DNA from: Burkholderiaceae bacterium
GTDB lineage: Bacteria > Pseudomonadota > Gammaproteobacteria > Burkholderiales > Burkholderiaceae_C
Length of the DNA stretch: 64,000 nucleotides
Reading direction: 5' to 3'
Assembly (NCBI GenBank): GCA_018780645.1
Contig: JADMJJ010000011.1
Coordinates: 62,001-126,000, forward strand
Position numbers and translations under genes: made by a program. The first letter of the stretch is position 1. Each line of letters begins with the position of its first letter. The notes under the pieces were generated by a model. That model was not told the DNA's origin. It saw nothing but the letters and a program-made list of their open reading frames with translations, and did not search any database. Positions 52,808-61,986 of the stretch are shown piece by piece.

Positions 52808-54845
52808 GGCCCGTTCCCAGCCGCTGCGGCAGCTGCAGCACGAAGCTGCAGCCCTGGCCCTCGCCGCTGTGTACGGTGAGCCGCCCGGCCAGCAGATTGC
52901 TGCCCAGGCTGTGGGCCAGGTGCAGCCCGAGGCCAACCCGGGCCTGGTGAAGCTCGGTGTTGAACGGCTCGAAGATGCGCTGCAGGCGCGCCGCGGCGAT
53001 GCCCGGGCCCTGGTCGATGATGCTGATGCGGTATTCGTCGCCGACTGCAGCGAGTTGCACCCAGATGCCGCCCGGCCGCTGGTCGGTCTGGCCGTGGACC
53101 AGCGCGTTGTCCATCAGCGGGCGCAGCACCCTGGCCAAGACCCCGGGCAGGCCCCAGCCCGCGGGCACCGCGGCCAGCTCCAGATGCAGCTCGACATCCG
53201 CCTCGCGCAGCCGCCGCTGCATGGAGGCGGCCACCTGTTCAATCACCGCTGCTGGGGCATAGCTGCAGCAGGCCTCGGCATGGTCCAGCGCCGAGGCTTC
53301 CTTGAAGGCCTCCATCAGGTCGTTGGCCAGGGCCAGGGCGTCTTCGCCCAAGGTCGATGCCTGATTGACCAGCGTGACAAAGTCGTTCAAGCGCTGACGG
53401 GTCAGCGGCTGCTGCTGTGCTTCGGCGAATTGCCGGCCTTGGGCATGAATGCTGGACATGGCCAGGCGGGCATTGCCCAGCGGCGTGTTGAGGCGGTGGG
53501 CAAAACCGGCCATCAACCGGCCCATCGAGGCCAGGCGCTCCTGCCGCACCAGTGCCTCGCTGGCCAGCGCCAGCTGCTCGGTGCGCTCCATCACCCGCAG
53601 TTCCAGCTGGTCGTGCGATTGCTGCAGGGCCTGCTCGGCCCGCTCGCGCAGCCGCATTTCGCGTTGCAGCCGGGTGACGGTTTCGCGCAGTTCGTCGTTG
53701 CGTGCGGAGACCTCGCGCATCAGCTCATCGGTATGACCGCGCAGCACGCGGTTCTCGCCGGCGAGCTGAGCCGCATGGATGAACTCGGTCATGCCTGCCG
53801 CGGCCAGGGCATGCTGCTGCTGAGCTTGCTCGCGATGCAGGCGGGTGAGTTCGTCCAGGCTGCTGCCTATCAGTGCGGCATCGGTTTCGGGCCGCGCGTG
53901 GCGCAGCAGGGCCTCGTGGGTCTTGATCAGCACAGCCAGATTGTTGGCGCGCTCGATGTTGCCTATGCTCAGCGCGGCGGCCCAATGCGCGCTGGCCGCC
54001 GGCAGATCGCCGCCGTTGTGGGCGATTAAGCCCTGGCAATAGGCCAGCCAGACGCGCGCATTGACGTTCGACAGGCCGACAGCCAGCTCCGGCCGCTTGG
54101 CGAGTTCGAGAAAGCGGTCCAACTGCTCCTGGGCCGGGGCGGTCTGCCCCAGCGCGGCCAGGGCAAGGGCCAGATTGATGTGCTCGACCGCGGCGACATC
54201 CGCGCTCTCTCCGTCCTTGTAGGCCAGTGCCAGGGCCTGGCCGTACATGTCCAGCGCCGTCTGCCAATGCTCGCTGCCCTGTCCCGTCTCGGCCAGATTC
54301 TTGTGGGCCTCGGCCGCGGTGCCCAGTACCCGCATCAGTACCTTGTCTTCCAGCGCCGGGCTGTGATCGAGCCAGCGTGGCGCCAGGGCGATCACCGTCT
54401 CGAAATGGCCGCAGGCGTTGAGCAGGTTCATCTGCACCGGCAGCGCATGGATGAGCAGGTTCCAGGCTTGCAACTTCTCAAAGGCCTCAATGGCCTGCGC
54501 CGCATGGTGCAGGGCCATGCCCGGCGCGCCGGACAGGCGCAGCGCGCGGCAACTCAGCAGGTGCATCTCGGCCACAGCCCAGGGGTCGGCCTGGTCGCGT
54601 ACACGCAACTCCAGGTCCAGCACCTGCTGCAGGCGCTCGCTCGACAGTCGAGTGCTCTTGCGCAACGCCAGCAGCGTGCTCAGCACCTCCACCCGAAGGC
54701 CGGTCACCATATCGACGGGCCGCTCCCGCTCCAGCGCAGCGACCAGTTCCTGGCATGGCCCCCAGCACATCCGCACATAGGCGTCCCAGGCCTGGGCAAT
54801 AGCTTCCTGCTGTGCGGCTGGGCGGCGTGGCAGCGGCTGGTTCAT
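52779..54845 (-). CDS. Soluble TPR-domain sensor histidine kinase, orphan
   Basis: A 688-residue protein with no signal peptide or membrane helix, so probably cytoplasmic. Residues about 60-360 consist of alpha-helical TPR-like repeats (for example VAEMHLLSCRALRLSGAPGM, AAVEHINLALALAALGQTAP). A long coiled coil follows (about 365-430, RNDELRETVTRLQREMRLRE). The His-kinase H-box is MGRLMAGFAHRLNTPLGNAR (His near residue 450). The HATPase has DNALVHGQ (N box), DQGPGIAAARL (G1) and VGLGLHLAHSLG (G2). The TPR part could sense a protein partner. No response regulator is encoded nearby. The 3' end overlaps the convergent lrp gene. Confidence 0.82.
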   Translation of the reverse strand: MNQPLPRRPAAQQEAIAQAWDAYVRMCWGPCQELVAALERERPVDMVTGLRVEVLSTLLALRKSTRLSSERLQQVLDLELRVRDQADPWAVAEMHLLSCRALRLSGAPGMALHHAAQAIEAFEKLQAWNLLIHALPVQMNLLNACGHFETVIALAPRWLDHSPALEDKVLMRVLGTAAEAHKNLAETGQGSEHWQTALDMYGQALALAYKDGESADVAAVEHINLALALAALGQTAPAQEQLDRFLELAKRPELAVGLSNVNARVWLAYCQGLIAHNGGDLPAASAHWAAALSIGNIERANNLAVLIKTHEALLRHARPETDAALIGSSLDELTRLHREQAQQQHALAAAGMTEFIHAAQLAGENRVLRGHTDELMREVSARNDELRETVTRLQREMRLRERAEQALQQSHDQLELRVMERTEQLALASEALVRQERLASMGRLMAGFAHRLNTPLGNARLAMSSIHAQGRQFAEAQQQPLTRQRLNDFVTLVNQASTLGEDALALANDLMEAFKEASALDHAEACCSYAPAAVIEQVAASMQRRLREADVELHLELAAVPAGWGLPGVLARVLRPLMDNALVHGQTDQRPGGIWVQLAAVGDEYRISIIDQGPGIAAARLQRIFEPFNTELHQARVGLGLHLAHSLGSNLLAGRLTVHSGEGQGCSFVLQLPQRLGTGLKAEMPCSS

Positions 54846-55218
54846 GGCGGCGGACCGGGCAGGCTTCTAATGATAAAAACGGCGAGAAGCCGAAGTATCT
54901 CCGCTCCGGCACGGTTCAGGGTGGATTTGACGGCCATGGCTCAGGGCCTGGCGCCCGCAAGCACTGCGAGATTGCGCAATGCGATATTGCCATGTCGCAT
55001 TATGAAAAACAACAATGCTGCAGCGCCGCAAAATTTCTCATCATGAAGATTGTGATTTCATGATGCGGTTTTGAAAACATAAGTCATTGAATTTAAAAGA
55101 CTAAATATTTAGTCTTATATAAGACATAAGTCTTCCCATGCGGGGATGGCAGGCGTAATCTAGGACCCATGAACTGCCTCGTTTCCTTGTCTCACTGAAC
55201 CCCGCTGAAGGAGCTGTT
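54846..55218 (+). promoter_or_regulatory. AT-rich control region of isocitrate lyase
   Basis: This 373-base gap between the kinase start and aceA holds no gene I can support. It contains a direct repeat GCGANATTGC (54966-54975 and 54981-54990). It also has a perfect 9-base inverted repeat CATCATGAA/TTCATGATG (55039-55065). Finally there is a 38-base array with four alternating AAGAC/GTCTT half-sites (55097-55134). AAGGAG seven bases before ATG 55219 is the ribosome site. TATAAG-like words in the array could be -10 elements. Carbon-source-responsive regulation of glyoxylate cycling is the likely purpose. Confidence 0.6.
55097..55134. repeat. Array of alternating AAGAC/GTCTT palindromic half-sites
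   Basis: Three overlapping perfect palindromes can be drawn: 55097-55116 (20 bases), 55112-55125 (14 bases) and 55121-55134 (14 bases with ATAA spacer). Together they give AAGAC, GTCTT, AAGAC, GTCTT, suitable for cooperative repressor binding or for alternative hairpins in RNA. Confidence 0.75.
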
Positions 55219-56517
<1,299 letters not shown>

Positions 56518-56557
56518 GCGTGACCGGGACGTAATTACCTAGAGGTCCGGGAGACAA

Positions 56558-56595
56558 AAGGCCCGCCGCCACAAGCGGTGGGCCTTCCTATTTTT
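56558..56595. terminator. Terminator between aceA and Fe-ADH
   Basis: A 12-base stem (AAGGCCCGCCGC with GCGGTGGGCCTT, one G-T pair) and 5-base loop is followed by TTCCTATTTTT; the other strand has AAAA before the stem. It can end both convergent transcripts. Confidence 0.8.
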
Positions 56596-56603
56596 GCGAG
56601 GTG

Positions 56604-57752
56604 CTACATGCTGGCGATCAGCATCTCGCGGTACTCCTCCGCGCTGGCCAGGCGCGGATTGGTCTTGTGGCAATGGTCGGCCATCGCATAGCCGATGATG
56701 CGGTCGAACAGGTCGGCGGTGACGCCCATGGCCGCAAGCCCGGCCGGCAGGCCCAGGCGTTGATTCATTTCGGTCAGGGCCTCGGCCACCTCGGTGCCCT
56801 TGCTGTCGCAACTGCCCAGGCCCATCGCATGGGCCATGCGCTGCAGGCGCTGCTGCTCTTGCACGCTGGCCGAGCCGGCATTGAAACGCACCACCGCCGG
56901 CAGGAACACCGCGTTCAAGGTGCCATGGTGCAGGCGCGGATTGATGCCGCCCAGGCTGTGGCTCAGCGAGTGCACGCAGCCCAGGCCCTTCTGGAAGGCC
57001 AGCGCCCCCTGCATGCTGGCGCTCATCATGGCCCAGCGGGCGGCGCGGTCGCTGCCGTCCTTGGTGGCCCGTTCGATGTGCGCCCAGCCGCGGGTCAGGC
57101 CATCCAGCGCAATGCCATCGGCCGGCGGGTTGATGGCGGCCGACATGAAGGTTTCCATGCAATGTGCGATCGCGTCCATGCCGGTGGCGGCCGTCAGGCC
57201 GGGCGGCAGGCCCAGGGTCAGGTCGGGGTCGCAGATGGCGGCCTTGGGCATCAGGAACCAGCTGTGGAAACCGAGCTTGCGGCCATCGTCGACGATCAGG
57301 ATGGCGCCGCGTGCGACCTCGCTGCCGGTGCCTGCCGTCGTTGGCACGGCAATCAGCGGCGACACGGCAGCGGTGATGCGCGGGCTGCCGCCTTCGATCG
57401 TCGCGTAGGTGGTCATAGCCCCGGGATGGGTGGCGGCAATCGCCACGCCCTTGGCCAGGTCGATGCTGGAGCCGCCGCCGACGGCGACCAGGCCGTCGCA
57501 GCCGTTCTCGGCATAGACCTTGACCGCGGCCCGCACGGCCGCCTCGGTGGGGTTGGACGGCGTGCCGTCGAAGACCGCATGAGACAGGTCCTTGAGTCCG
57601 GCCAGCGCCTGGTCCAGCACGCCCGCGGCGCGCACGCCGGCGTCGCTGATCACCAGAGGCCGCTTGATGCCCACGCGCTGGCATTCGGAGGCCAGCAAGG
57701 CCACCGCGCCATGCTCGAACTGGATCTGGGTCAGGTAGTTGATCAAGGCCAT
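56604..57752 (-). CDS. Iron-containing alcohol dehydrogenase
   Basis: A 382-residue group III alcohol dehydrogenase. It has the NAD-binding GGGSSIDLAKGVAIAATHPG, VPTTAGTGSEVARGAIL, and the metal-binding histidines in GCVHSLSHSLGGINPRLHHG. Length is typical (about 380-390). It oxidises primary alcohols or reduces aldehydes; 4-hydroxybutyrate or 1,3-propanediol type substrates are possible, but unproved. ATG 57752 (ALINYLTQIQF) is preferred to a longer frame to 57803. It is divergent to an esterase gene with 65 bases between their starts. Confidence 0.88.
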   Translation of the reverse strand: MALINYLTQIQFEHGAVALLASECQRVGIKRPLVISDAGVRAAGVLDQALAGLKDLSHAVFDGTPSNPTEAAVRAAVKVYAENGCDGLVAVGGGSSIDLAKGVAIAATHPGAMTTYATIEGGSPRITAAVSPLIAVPTTAGTGSEVARGAILIVDDGRKLGFHSWFLMPKAAICDPDLTLGLPPGLTAATGMDAIAHCMETFMSAAINPPADGIALDGLTRGWAHIERATKDGSDRAARWAMMSASMQGALAFQKGLGCVHSLSHSLGGINPRLHHGTLNAVFLPAVVRFNAGSASVQEQQRLQRMAHAMGLGSCDSKGTEVAEALTEMNQRLGLPAGLAAMGVTADLFDRIIGYAMADHCHKTNPRLASAEEYREMLIASM

Positions 57753-57817
57753 GTCCCGCGTGCTCCTGTGTTGGGTGAACTGAACAAGTATGCTCCGGCC
57801 CATTCCGGTTTGAGGAT

Positions 57818-58759
57818 ATGGAATTGAGCAGCAAGTTGTTGACCGCCCGCATGGCAGGTGTGCTGGAGCGCATCACCCGCGCCAATCGCCCACCGTTCTA
57901 TTCGCAAAGCCCCGAAGCGGCCCGCGAGGCCTATACCCTGGGCGCGGAAATCCTTGACCTGCCGCGCGCCAAGCTGCATCGGGTCGAGGACCTGGTCCTG
58001 CCCGGCGCCGTGGGCGGCCTGCCGGCGCGTCTCTATGCCAACAGCCAGGAGCGTCTGCCGGTGGTGCTGTACTTCCATGGCGGCGGCTTCACGATCGGCA
58101 ATCTGGAGACCCATGACAGCCTGTGCCGGCAGCTGGCCCTGCGCAGCGGCGCGGCCGTGCTGGCGCTGGACTACCGGCTCGCGCCCGAGCACCGCTTTCC
58201 GGCCGCCGTCGATGACTGCTGGGCGGCGCTGGCCTGGCTGGCCGAGTATGGCCACACGCTGGATCTGGACAACCGCCGCATTGCCGTCGGCGGCGACAGC
58301 GCCGGCGGCACCCTGGCTGCGGTGAGCGCCCTGCATGCCCGCGACCTGGGCCTGAAGCTGGCCCTGCAGCTGTTGATCACCCCGGGCACGACGGCTCATG
58401 CCGACACCGGCTCGCACCGTCTGTTCGCCAACGGCTTTTTGCTCGACGCGCCCAGCATCGCCTGGTTCTTCGACCAATACATCGCCAAGGGCCAGCGCAC
58501 GGACTGGCGTTTCGCGCCGCTCTTGGCCGAGGATTTCGAGGGCCTGGCGCCGGCCTGCGTGATACTCGCCGAGTGCGATCCGCTGGTGGACGAGGGCCTG
58601 GCCTATGCGGATGCCCTGCGCGCCGCCGGTGTGCCGGTGCAGCTGGAGCTGCACCGCGGCGTGATACACGACTTCATCAAGATGGGCCGCTCGATTCCCG
58701 AGGCGCTGCAGGCTCAGGCCGCCGCGGCGCTGGCCCTGCAACAGGGATTCAAGGCATGA
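57818..58759 (+). CDS. Alpha/beta hydrolase, hormone-sensitive lipase family esterase
   Basis: A 313-residue serine hydrolase. It has the oxyanion motif LYFHGGGFTIGNLETHDSLC, the nucleophile in AVGGDSAGGTLAAVSAL, the acid in ILAECDPLVDEG and the base in LHRGVIHDFIKMG. These are typical of bacterial HSL/family IV esterases acting on short acyl esters. Its stop overlaps the next gene by four bases (ATGA), so it is translationally coupled to a thioesterase-GNAT fusion. Confidence 0.88.
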   Translation: MELSSKLLTARMAGVLERITRANRPPFYSQSPEAAREAYTLGAEILDLPRAKLHRVEDLVLPGAVGGLPARLYANSQERLPVVLYFHGGGFTIGNLETHDSLCRQLALRSGAAVLALDYRLAPEHRFPAAVDDCWAALAWLAEYGHTLDLDNRRIAVGGDSAGGTLAAVSALHARDLGLKLALQLLITPGTTAHADTGSHRLFANGFLLDAPSIAWFFDQYIAKGQRTDWRFAPLLAEDFEGLAPACVILAECDPLVDEGLAYADALRAAGVPVQLELHRGVIHDFIKMGRSIPEALQAQAAAALALQQGFKA

Positions 58760-59613
58760 ACCGCAAAGACTTTCGCTTTCTGGAGCGCCTGCGCGTGCGC
58801 TGGGCCGAGATCGACGCCCAGCAAATCGTCTTCAACGGCCACTACCTGATGTATCTGGACACCGCCGTCGGCGGCTACTGGCGCGCCATGGCGCTGCCCT
58901 ATGCCGACACGATGGCCAGCCTTGGCGGCGATCTCTATGTGCGCAAGTCGACGCTGGAGTACCTGGCCTCGGCCCGGTATGACGATCAGCTGGACATCGG
59001 CGTGCGCTGCGCCCGGATCGGCAACAGCTCATTGACTTTCCAAGGCGCGGTGTTCCGCGGCGAGGAGTTGCTGGTTCACGGCGAGCTGGTCTATGTGTTT
59101 GCCGACCCCGCGACGCAGACCTCGAAGGCCGTGCCGCAGGCGCTGCGCGAGGTGCTGCAGCGCTTCGAGGCCAGCGAGGCCATGGTCGAGGTCAGGGTCG
59201 GCGACTGGGCGACCTTGGGCCAGCATGCCCATGCGATACGCCAGCAGGTCTTTGTCGAGGAGCAGAAGATTCCGGCCCAGATGGAGTGGGACGAGGCCGA
59301 CGCCATCTGCACCCATGCCGTGGCCTACAACCGCTTCGGCGTGCCGCTGGCCACCGGCCGGGCGCTGGAGCATGTGCCGGGTGTGGTTAAGATCGGCCGC
59401 ATGGCGGTGCAGCGCGGCATGCGCAGCGGCGGTGTCGGCCGCAGCGTGCTGGACGCGCTGATGCGCAGCGCCCGCGAGCAGGGCTACCGCGAGGCGGTGC
59501 TGCATGCCCAACTGAGCGCCGCGCCGTTCTACATCCGCGCCGGCTTTGTGCAGCGCGGCGAGGTGTTCGAGGAGGCCGGCATCGGCCATGTGGAGATGAC
59601 GCGGGTGCTGTAG
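58756..59613 (+). CDS. YbgC-type acyl-CoA thioesterase fused to GNAT acetyltransferase
   Basis: A 285-residue two-domain protein. Residues 1-140 are a 4HBT hotdog thioesterase with the YbgC pattern VRWAEIDAQQIVFNGHYLMY (Asp of the active site) and later RKSTLEYLASARYDDQLDIG. Residues 150-285 are a GNAT domain: VRVGDWATLGQHAHAIRQQV, VFVEEQKIPAQMEWDEAD and the acetyl-CoA-binding VKIGRMAVQRGMRSGGVGRS. The closing LHAQLSAAPFYIRAGF is also standard. The fusion suggests that an acyl-CoA is cleaved or channelled in the same step as acyl transfer. It overlaps the esterase gene by four bases. Confidence 0.86.
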   Translation: MNRKDFRFLERLRVRWAEIDAQQIVFNGHYLMYLDTAVGGYWRAMALPYADTMASLGGDLYVRKSTLEYLASARYDDQLDIGVRCARIGNSSLTFQGAVFRGEELLVHGELVYVFADPATQTSKAVPQALREVLQRFEASEAMVEVRVGDWATLGQHAHAIRQQVFVEEQKIPAQMEWDEADAICTHAVAYNRFGVPLATGRALEHVPGVVKIGRMAVQRGMRSGGVGRSVLDALMRSAREQGYREAVLHAQLSAAPFYIRAGFVQRGEVFEEAGIGHVEMTRVL

Positions 59614-59665
59614 GTGACAGCGCCGGCACGCGGGCTGCCATAGGATGGGCGCTACAGGAGAAACC

Positions 59666-60679
59666 ATGACACCCATCCGCGCCTATGCCGCCCTCGAAGC
59701 CGGCGGCCCCTTGCAGACCTTTAGCTACGACCCCGGCCCGCTGGGCGAGGACGAGGTCAAGATCCGCGTCGAGCATTGCGGCATCTGCCACTCGGATCTG
59801 GCAATGATTGACAGCGAGTGGTTTCCGGCCAGCTATCCGATTGTGCCCGGCCATGAGGTCGTCGGCGTGATCACGGCGCTGGGCTCTCATGCCAAGGGCC
59901 GGCAGATAGGCCAGCGCGTCGGCATAGGCTGGCACACGTCCAGTTGCACGCACTGCCAGTCCTGCCTTGGCGGCGAGCAGAATCTCTGCGCCAAGCGCCA
60001 GCCCACCATCATGGGCCGGCACGGCGGCTTTGCTGAAAGCCTGCGTGCCCACTGGAGCTGGGCGGTGCCGATTCCCGATGGTCTGGACCCCGCCTCAGCT
60101 GGCCCGCTGATGTGCGGCGGTGGCACGGTGTTCCTGCCCTTCGTCATCCACTCGGTCAAGCCGACCGATCGCGTGGGCGTCGTCGGCATCGGTGGCCTGG
60201 GGCACCTGGCGGTGAAGTTCGCCCGGGCCTGGGGCTGCGAGGTCACGGCCTTCACGTCCTCACCGTCCAAGCGCGAGGAGGCGCTGGCGCTGGGCGCGCA
60301 CAAGACGGTGTCCAGCGTCGATCTGAGGGAGCTGAAGGCGGCGGCAGGTAGCCTGGACTTCCTACTGATCACCGTGGGCGCCAGCCTCGAATGGGATGCC
60401 TTGATCAACACCTTGGCGCCCAAGGGCCGCATGCATCTGGTCGGCGTCGTCACCGACAAAATGAGCCTGCGCAGCGGCTCGCTGCTGTCCTGGCAGCGCG
60501 GTTTGTCGGCCTCGCCGACGCCGTCACCGACGGTGCTGGCCAAGATGCTGGAGTTCTCGGCGCGTCACGGCATCGCGCCGCAGGTGGAACGCTTCGCCAT
60601 GAGCCGGGTCAACGAGGCGGTGGACCACCTGCGCTCGGGCAAGGCGCGTTACCGGGTGGTCCTCGACGCGGACTTTTAG
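59666..60679 (+). CDS. Zinc-dependent alcohol dehydrogenase (CAD/YahK-like aldehyde reductase)
   Basis: A 337-residue MDR enzyme. The catalytic zinc ligands are in VEHCGICHSDLAMID and PGHEVVGVI. The structural zinc has four cysteines in SCTHCQSCLGGEQNLCAKRQ. The NADP-binding Rossmann motif is VGVVGIGGLGHLAVKFARAW. Blocks fit the cinnamyl-alcohol-dehydrogenase/YahK group, which reduces many aldehydes with NADPH. ATG 59666 follows CAGGAG by six bases. It is followed by a palindromic repeat region. Confidence 0.9.
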   Translation: MTPIRAYAALEAGGPLQTFSYDPGPLGEDEVKIRVEHCGICHSDLAMIDSEWFPASYPIVPGHEVVGVITALGSHAKGRQIGQRVGIGWHTSSCTHCQSCLGGEQNLCAKRQPTIMGRHGGFAESLRAHWSWAVPIPDGLDPASAGPLMCGGGTVFLPFVIHSVKPTDRVGVVGIGGLGHLAVKFARAWGCEVTAFTSSPSKREEALALGAHKTVSSVDLRELKAAAGSLDFLLITVGASLEWDALINTLAPKGRMHLVGVVTDKMSLRSGSLLSWQRGLSASPTPSPTVLAKMLEFSARHGIAPQVERFAMSRVNEAVDHLRSGKARYRVVLDADF

Positions 60680-60685
60680 AGCGTC

Positions 60686-60749
60686 GCCCGGATGCAATCA
60701 GGGACCATCAACGTAGGCACACCGGCCCCCGGATTGCATCCGGGCTACG
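60686..60749 (+). repeat. Dispersed palindromic intergenic repeat (copy 2)
   Basis: GCCCCCGGATTGCATCCGGGCTACG (60725-60749) is identical to 40205-40229. An imperfect inverted partner, GCCCGGATGCAATCAGGG, lies at 60686-60703, so the pair can form a large hairpin after the alcohol dehydrogenase gene and overlaps the end of the DUF4936 gene by five bases. Confidence 0.72.
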
Positions 60750-61029
60750 CGAGGGGTTCGAAGACTTCTATTTGGCGCTGGCCGCCGGGCAGGGCCTGTG
60801 CTTCTGCCGCGATCAGCGCCAGCCAGCCGTCCGGCGGCGCGGCGCCCTGGGGCCAGCTGTGAACCTCCATCCAGGTCTGCTGGGCACCGGCCGGAACGGG
60901 GCGCTGGAGCAGGCGGCTCTGCAGGCCGGGCAGTTGCAGGCGCAGGGCGGCCTGCAATTGCCGAAACGCCGCCAGCGCCGCCTCCGCCTGCTGCGGCTCC
61001 AGCTTGTAATAGACGTAGAGCTCCTGCAA
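60745..61029 (-). CDS. DUF4936 family protein
   Basis: A 94-residue protein with ELYVYYKLEPQQAEAALAAF, LLQRPVPAGAQQTWMEVHSW and the end GQRQIEVFEPLA, typical of this small betaproteobacterial family (ferredoxin-like barrel proteins). Its function is not known. It lies 2 bases after the ygfZ stop on the same strand, the usual neighbour in Burkholderiales, and a role near Fe-S repair is a guess from that pairing only. Confidence 0.78.
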   Translation of the reverse strand: MQELYVYYKLEPQQAEAALAAFRQLQAALRLQLPGLQSRLLQRPVPAGAQQTWMEVHSWPQGAAPPDGWLALIAAEAQALPGGQRQIEVFEPLA

Positions 61030-61031
61030 CG

Positions 61032-61931
61032 CTACTCCGTCACGTCTACATCGATGTCATAGGGCAGGGGTCGGGCCTTCAGCTCGGCCCCCGACACACT
61101 GCCAAGATGCAGGCTGCCGGCGGCCAGCGCCGCCATCTTCACCTCGGCCAGCAGGCTGTAGCCGCCGGCCGGGTTGGGTGCCACGCCGGCCACCAGCCCG
61201 GCAGGCTGTTCAGCATCGCCGCTATGAAAGATCTCCTGGCCGATCGCCGCCGGGGCCTCGCTGTCGAACAGGAAGGTGCGTCGCTTGATCGTGCCGCGGT
61301 ACTGGCTGCGGGCGACGATTTCCTGGCCCGGATAGCAACCCTTCTGGAAGTTCACGCCGCCCAGCAGCTCGAGGTTGATCATCTGCGGTACGAACTGCTC
61401 GGTGGTTGCGCCTCGCACCCAGGCCAGGCCGCTCTGCACGTCCAGCCATTGCCATTGCGCTTCGCTGATACCGGGCAGGGCAGGGGCGGCGGTCTCTGGG
61501 CCTTGAGCCAGCAGATAGCGTTGCTGGCCGGCGGCATCGGGCAGGCGGATCGCGTCGCCGCTGCGTTGCCAGACCTCGGCGGGCGCGCCGTCGCCGACAA
61601 CACCCCACAGCGCGAACTGGGAACTGGCATCGCTGAGCTTGCACTTGGCCCGCAGCACGAACATCGACAAGCGCTTGAGCACCGCCGGCAGCACTTCGGC
61701 CGGCATGGCCATCAGCACTTCGTCAGGCGCCGGTTTCCAGGCGATGAAGCTGGCCAGCAGCCGGCCCTTGGCCGAGCAGAAGCCGGCCAGGCGGGCCTGG
61801 CTGGCGCTCATCAGCACGATGTCCTGGGTCAGCTGGCCGTGCAGGAACTTGGCCGCCTCTTCGCCGCTGGCGCGCAGCACGCCCCATTCGGTCAGGCGGG
61901 TCGCGCCATTGGGAATCATTTGCGTGGTCAT
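61032..61931 (-). CDS. ygfZ: Folate-binding Fe-S cluster repair protein YgfZ
   Basis: A 299-residue member of the YgfZ/GcvT family. It has LTEWGVLRASGEEAAKFLHG at the start and the signature NFQKGCYPGQEIVARSQYRG (the conserved K-G-C-x-x-G-Q-E). It uses folate and its reactive cysteine to help build or repair Fe-S proteins such as MiaB. Start 61931 gives the family length; the longer open frame (to 62153) lies antisense to mltG and is not credible. It is divergent from mltG. Confidence 0.93.
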   Translation of the reverse strand: MTTQMIPNGATRLTEWGVLRASGEEAAKFLHGQLTQDIVLMSASQARLAGFCSAKGRLLASFIAWKPAPDEVLMAMPAEVLPAVLKRLSMFVLRAKCKLSDASSQFALWGVVGDGAPAEVWQRSGDAIRLPDAAGQQRYLLAQGPETAAPALPGISEAQWQWLDVQSGLAWVRGATTEQFVPQMINLELLGGVNFQKGCYPGQEIVARSQYRGTIKRRTFLFDSEAPAAIGQEIFHSGDAEQPAGLVAGVAPNPAGGYSLLAEVKMAALAAGSLHLGSVSGAELKARPLPYDIDVDVTE

Positions 61932-61986
61932 GGCCCGATTATCATCAGCGCAGCCCAAGTCCGCCTTCCGACCCGAGAGAACCCGC

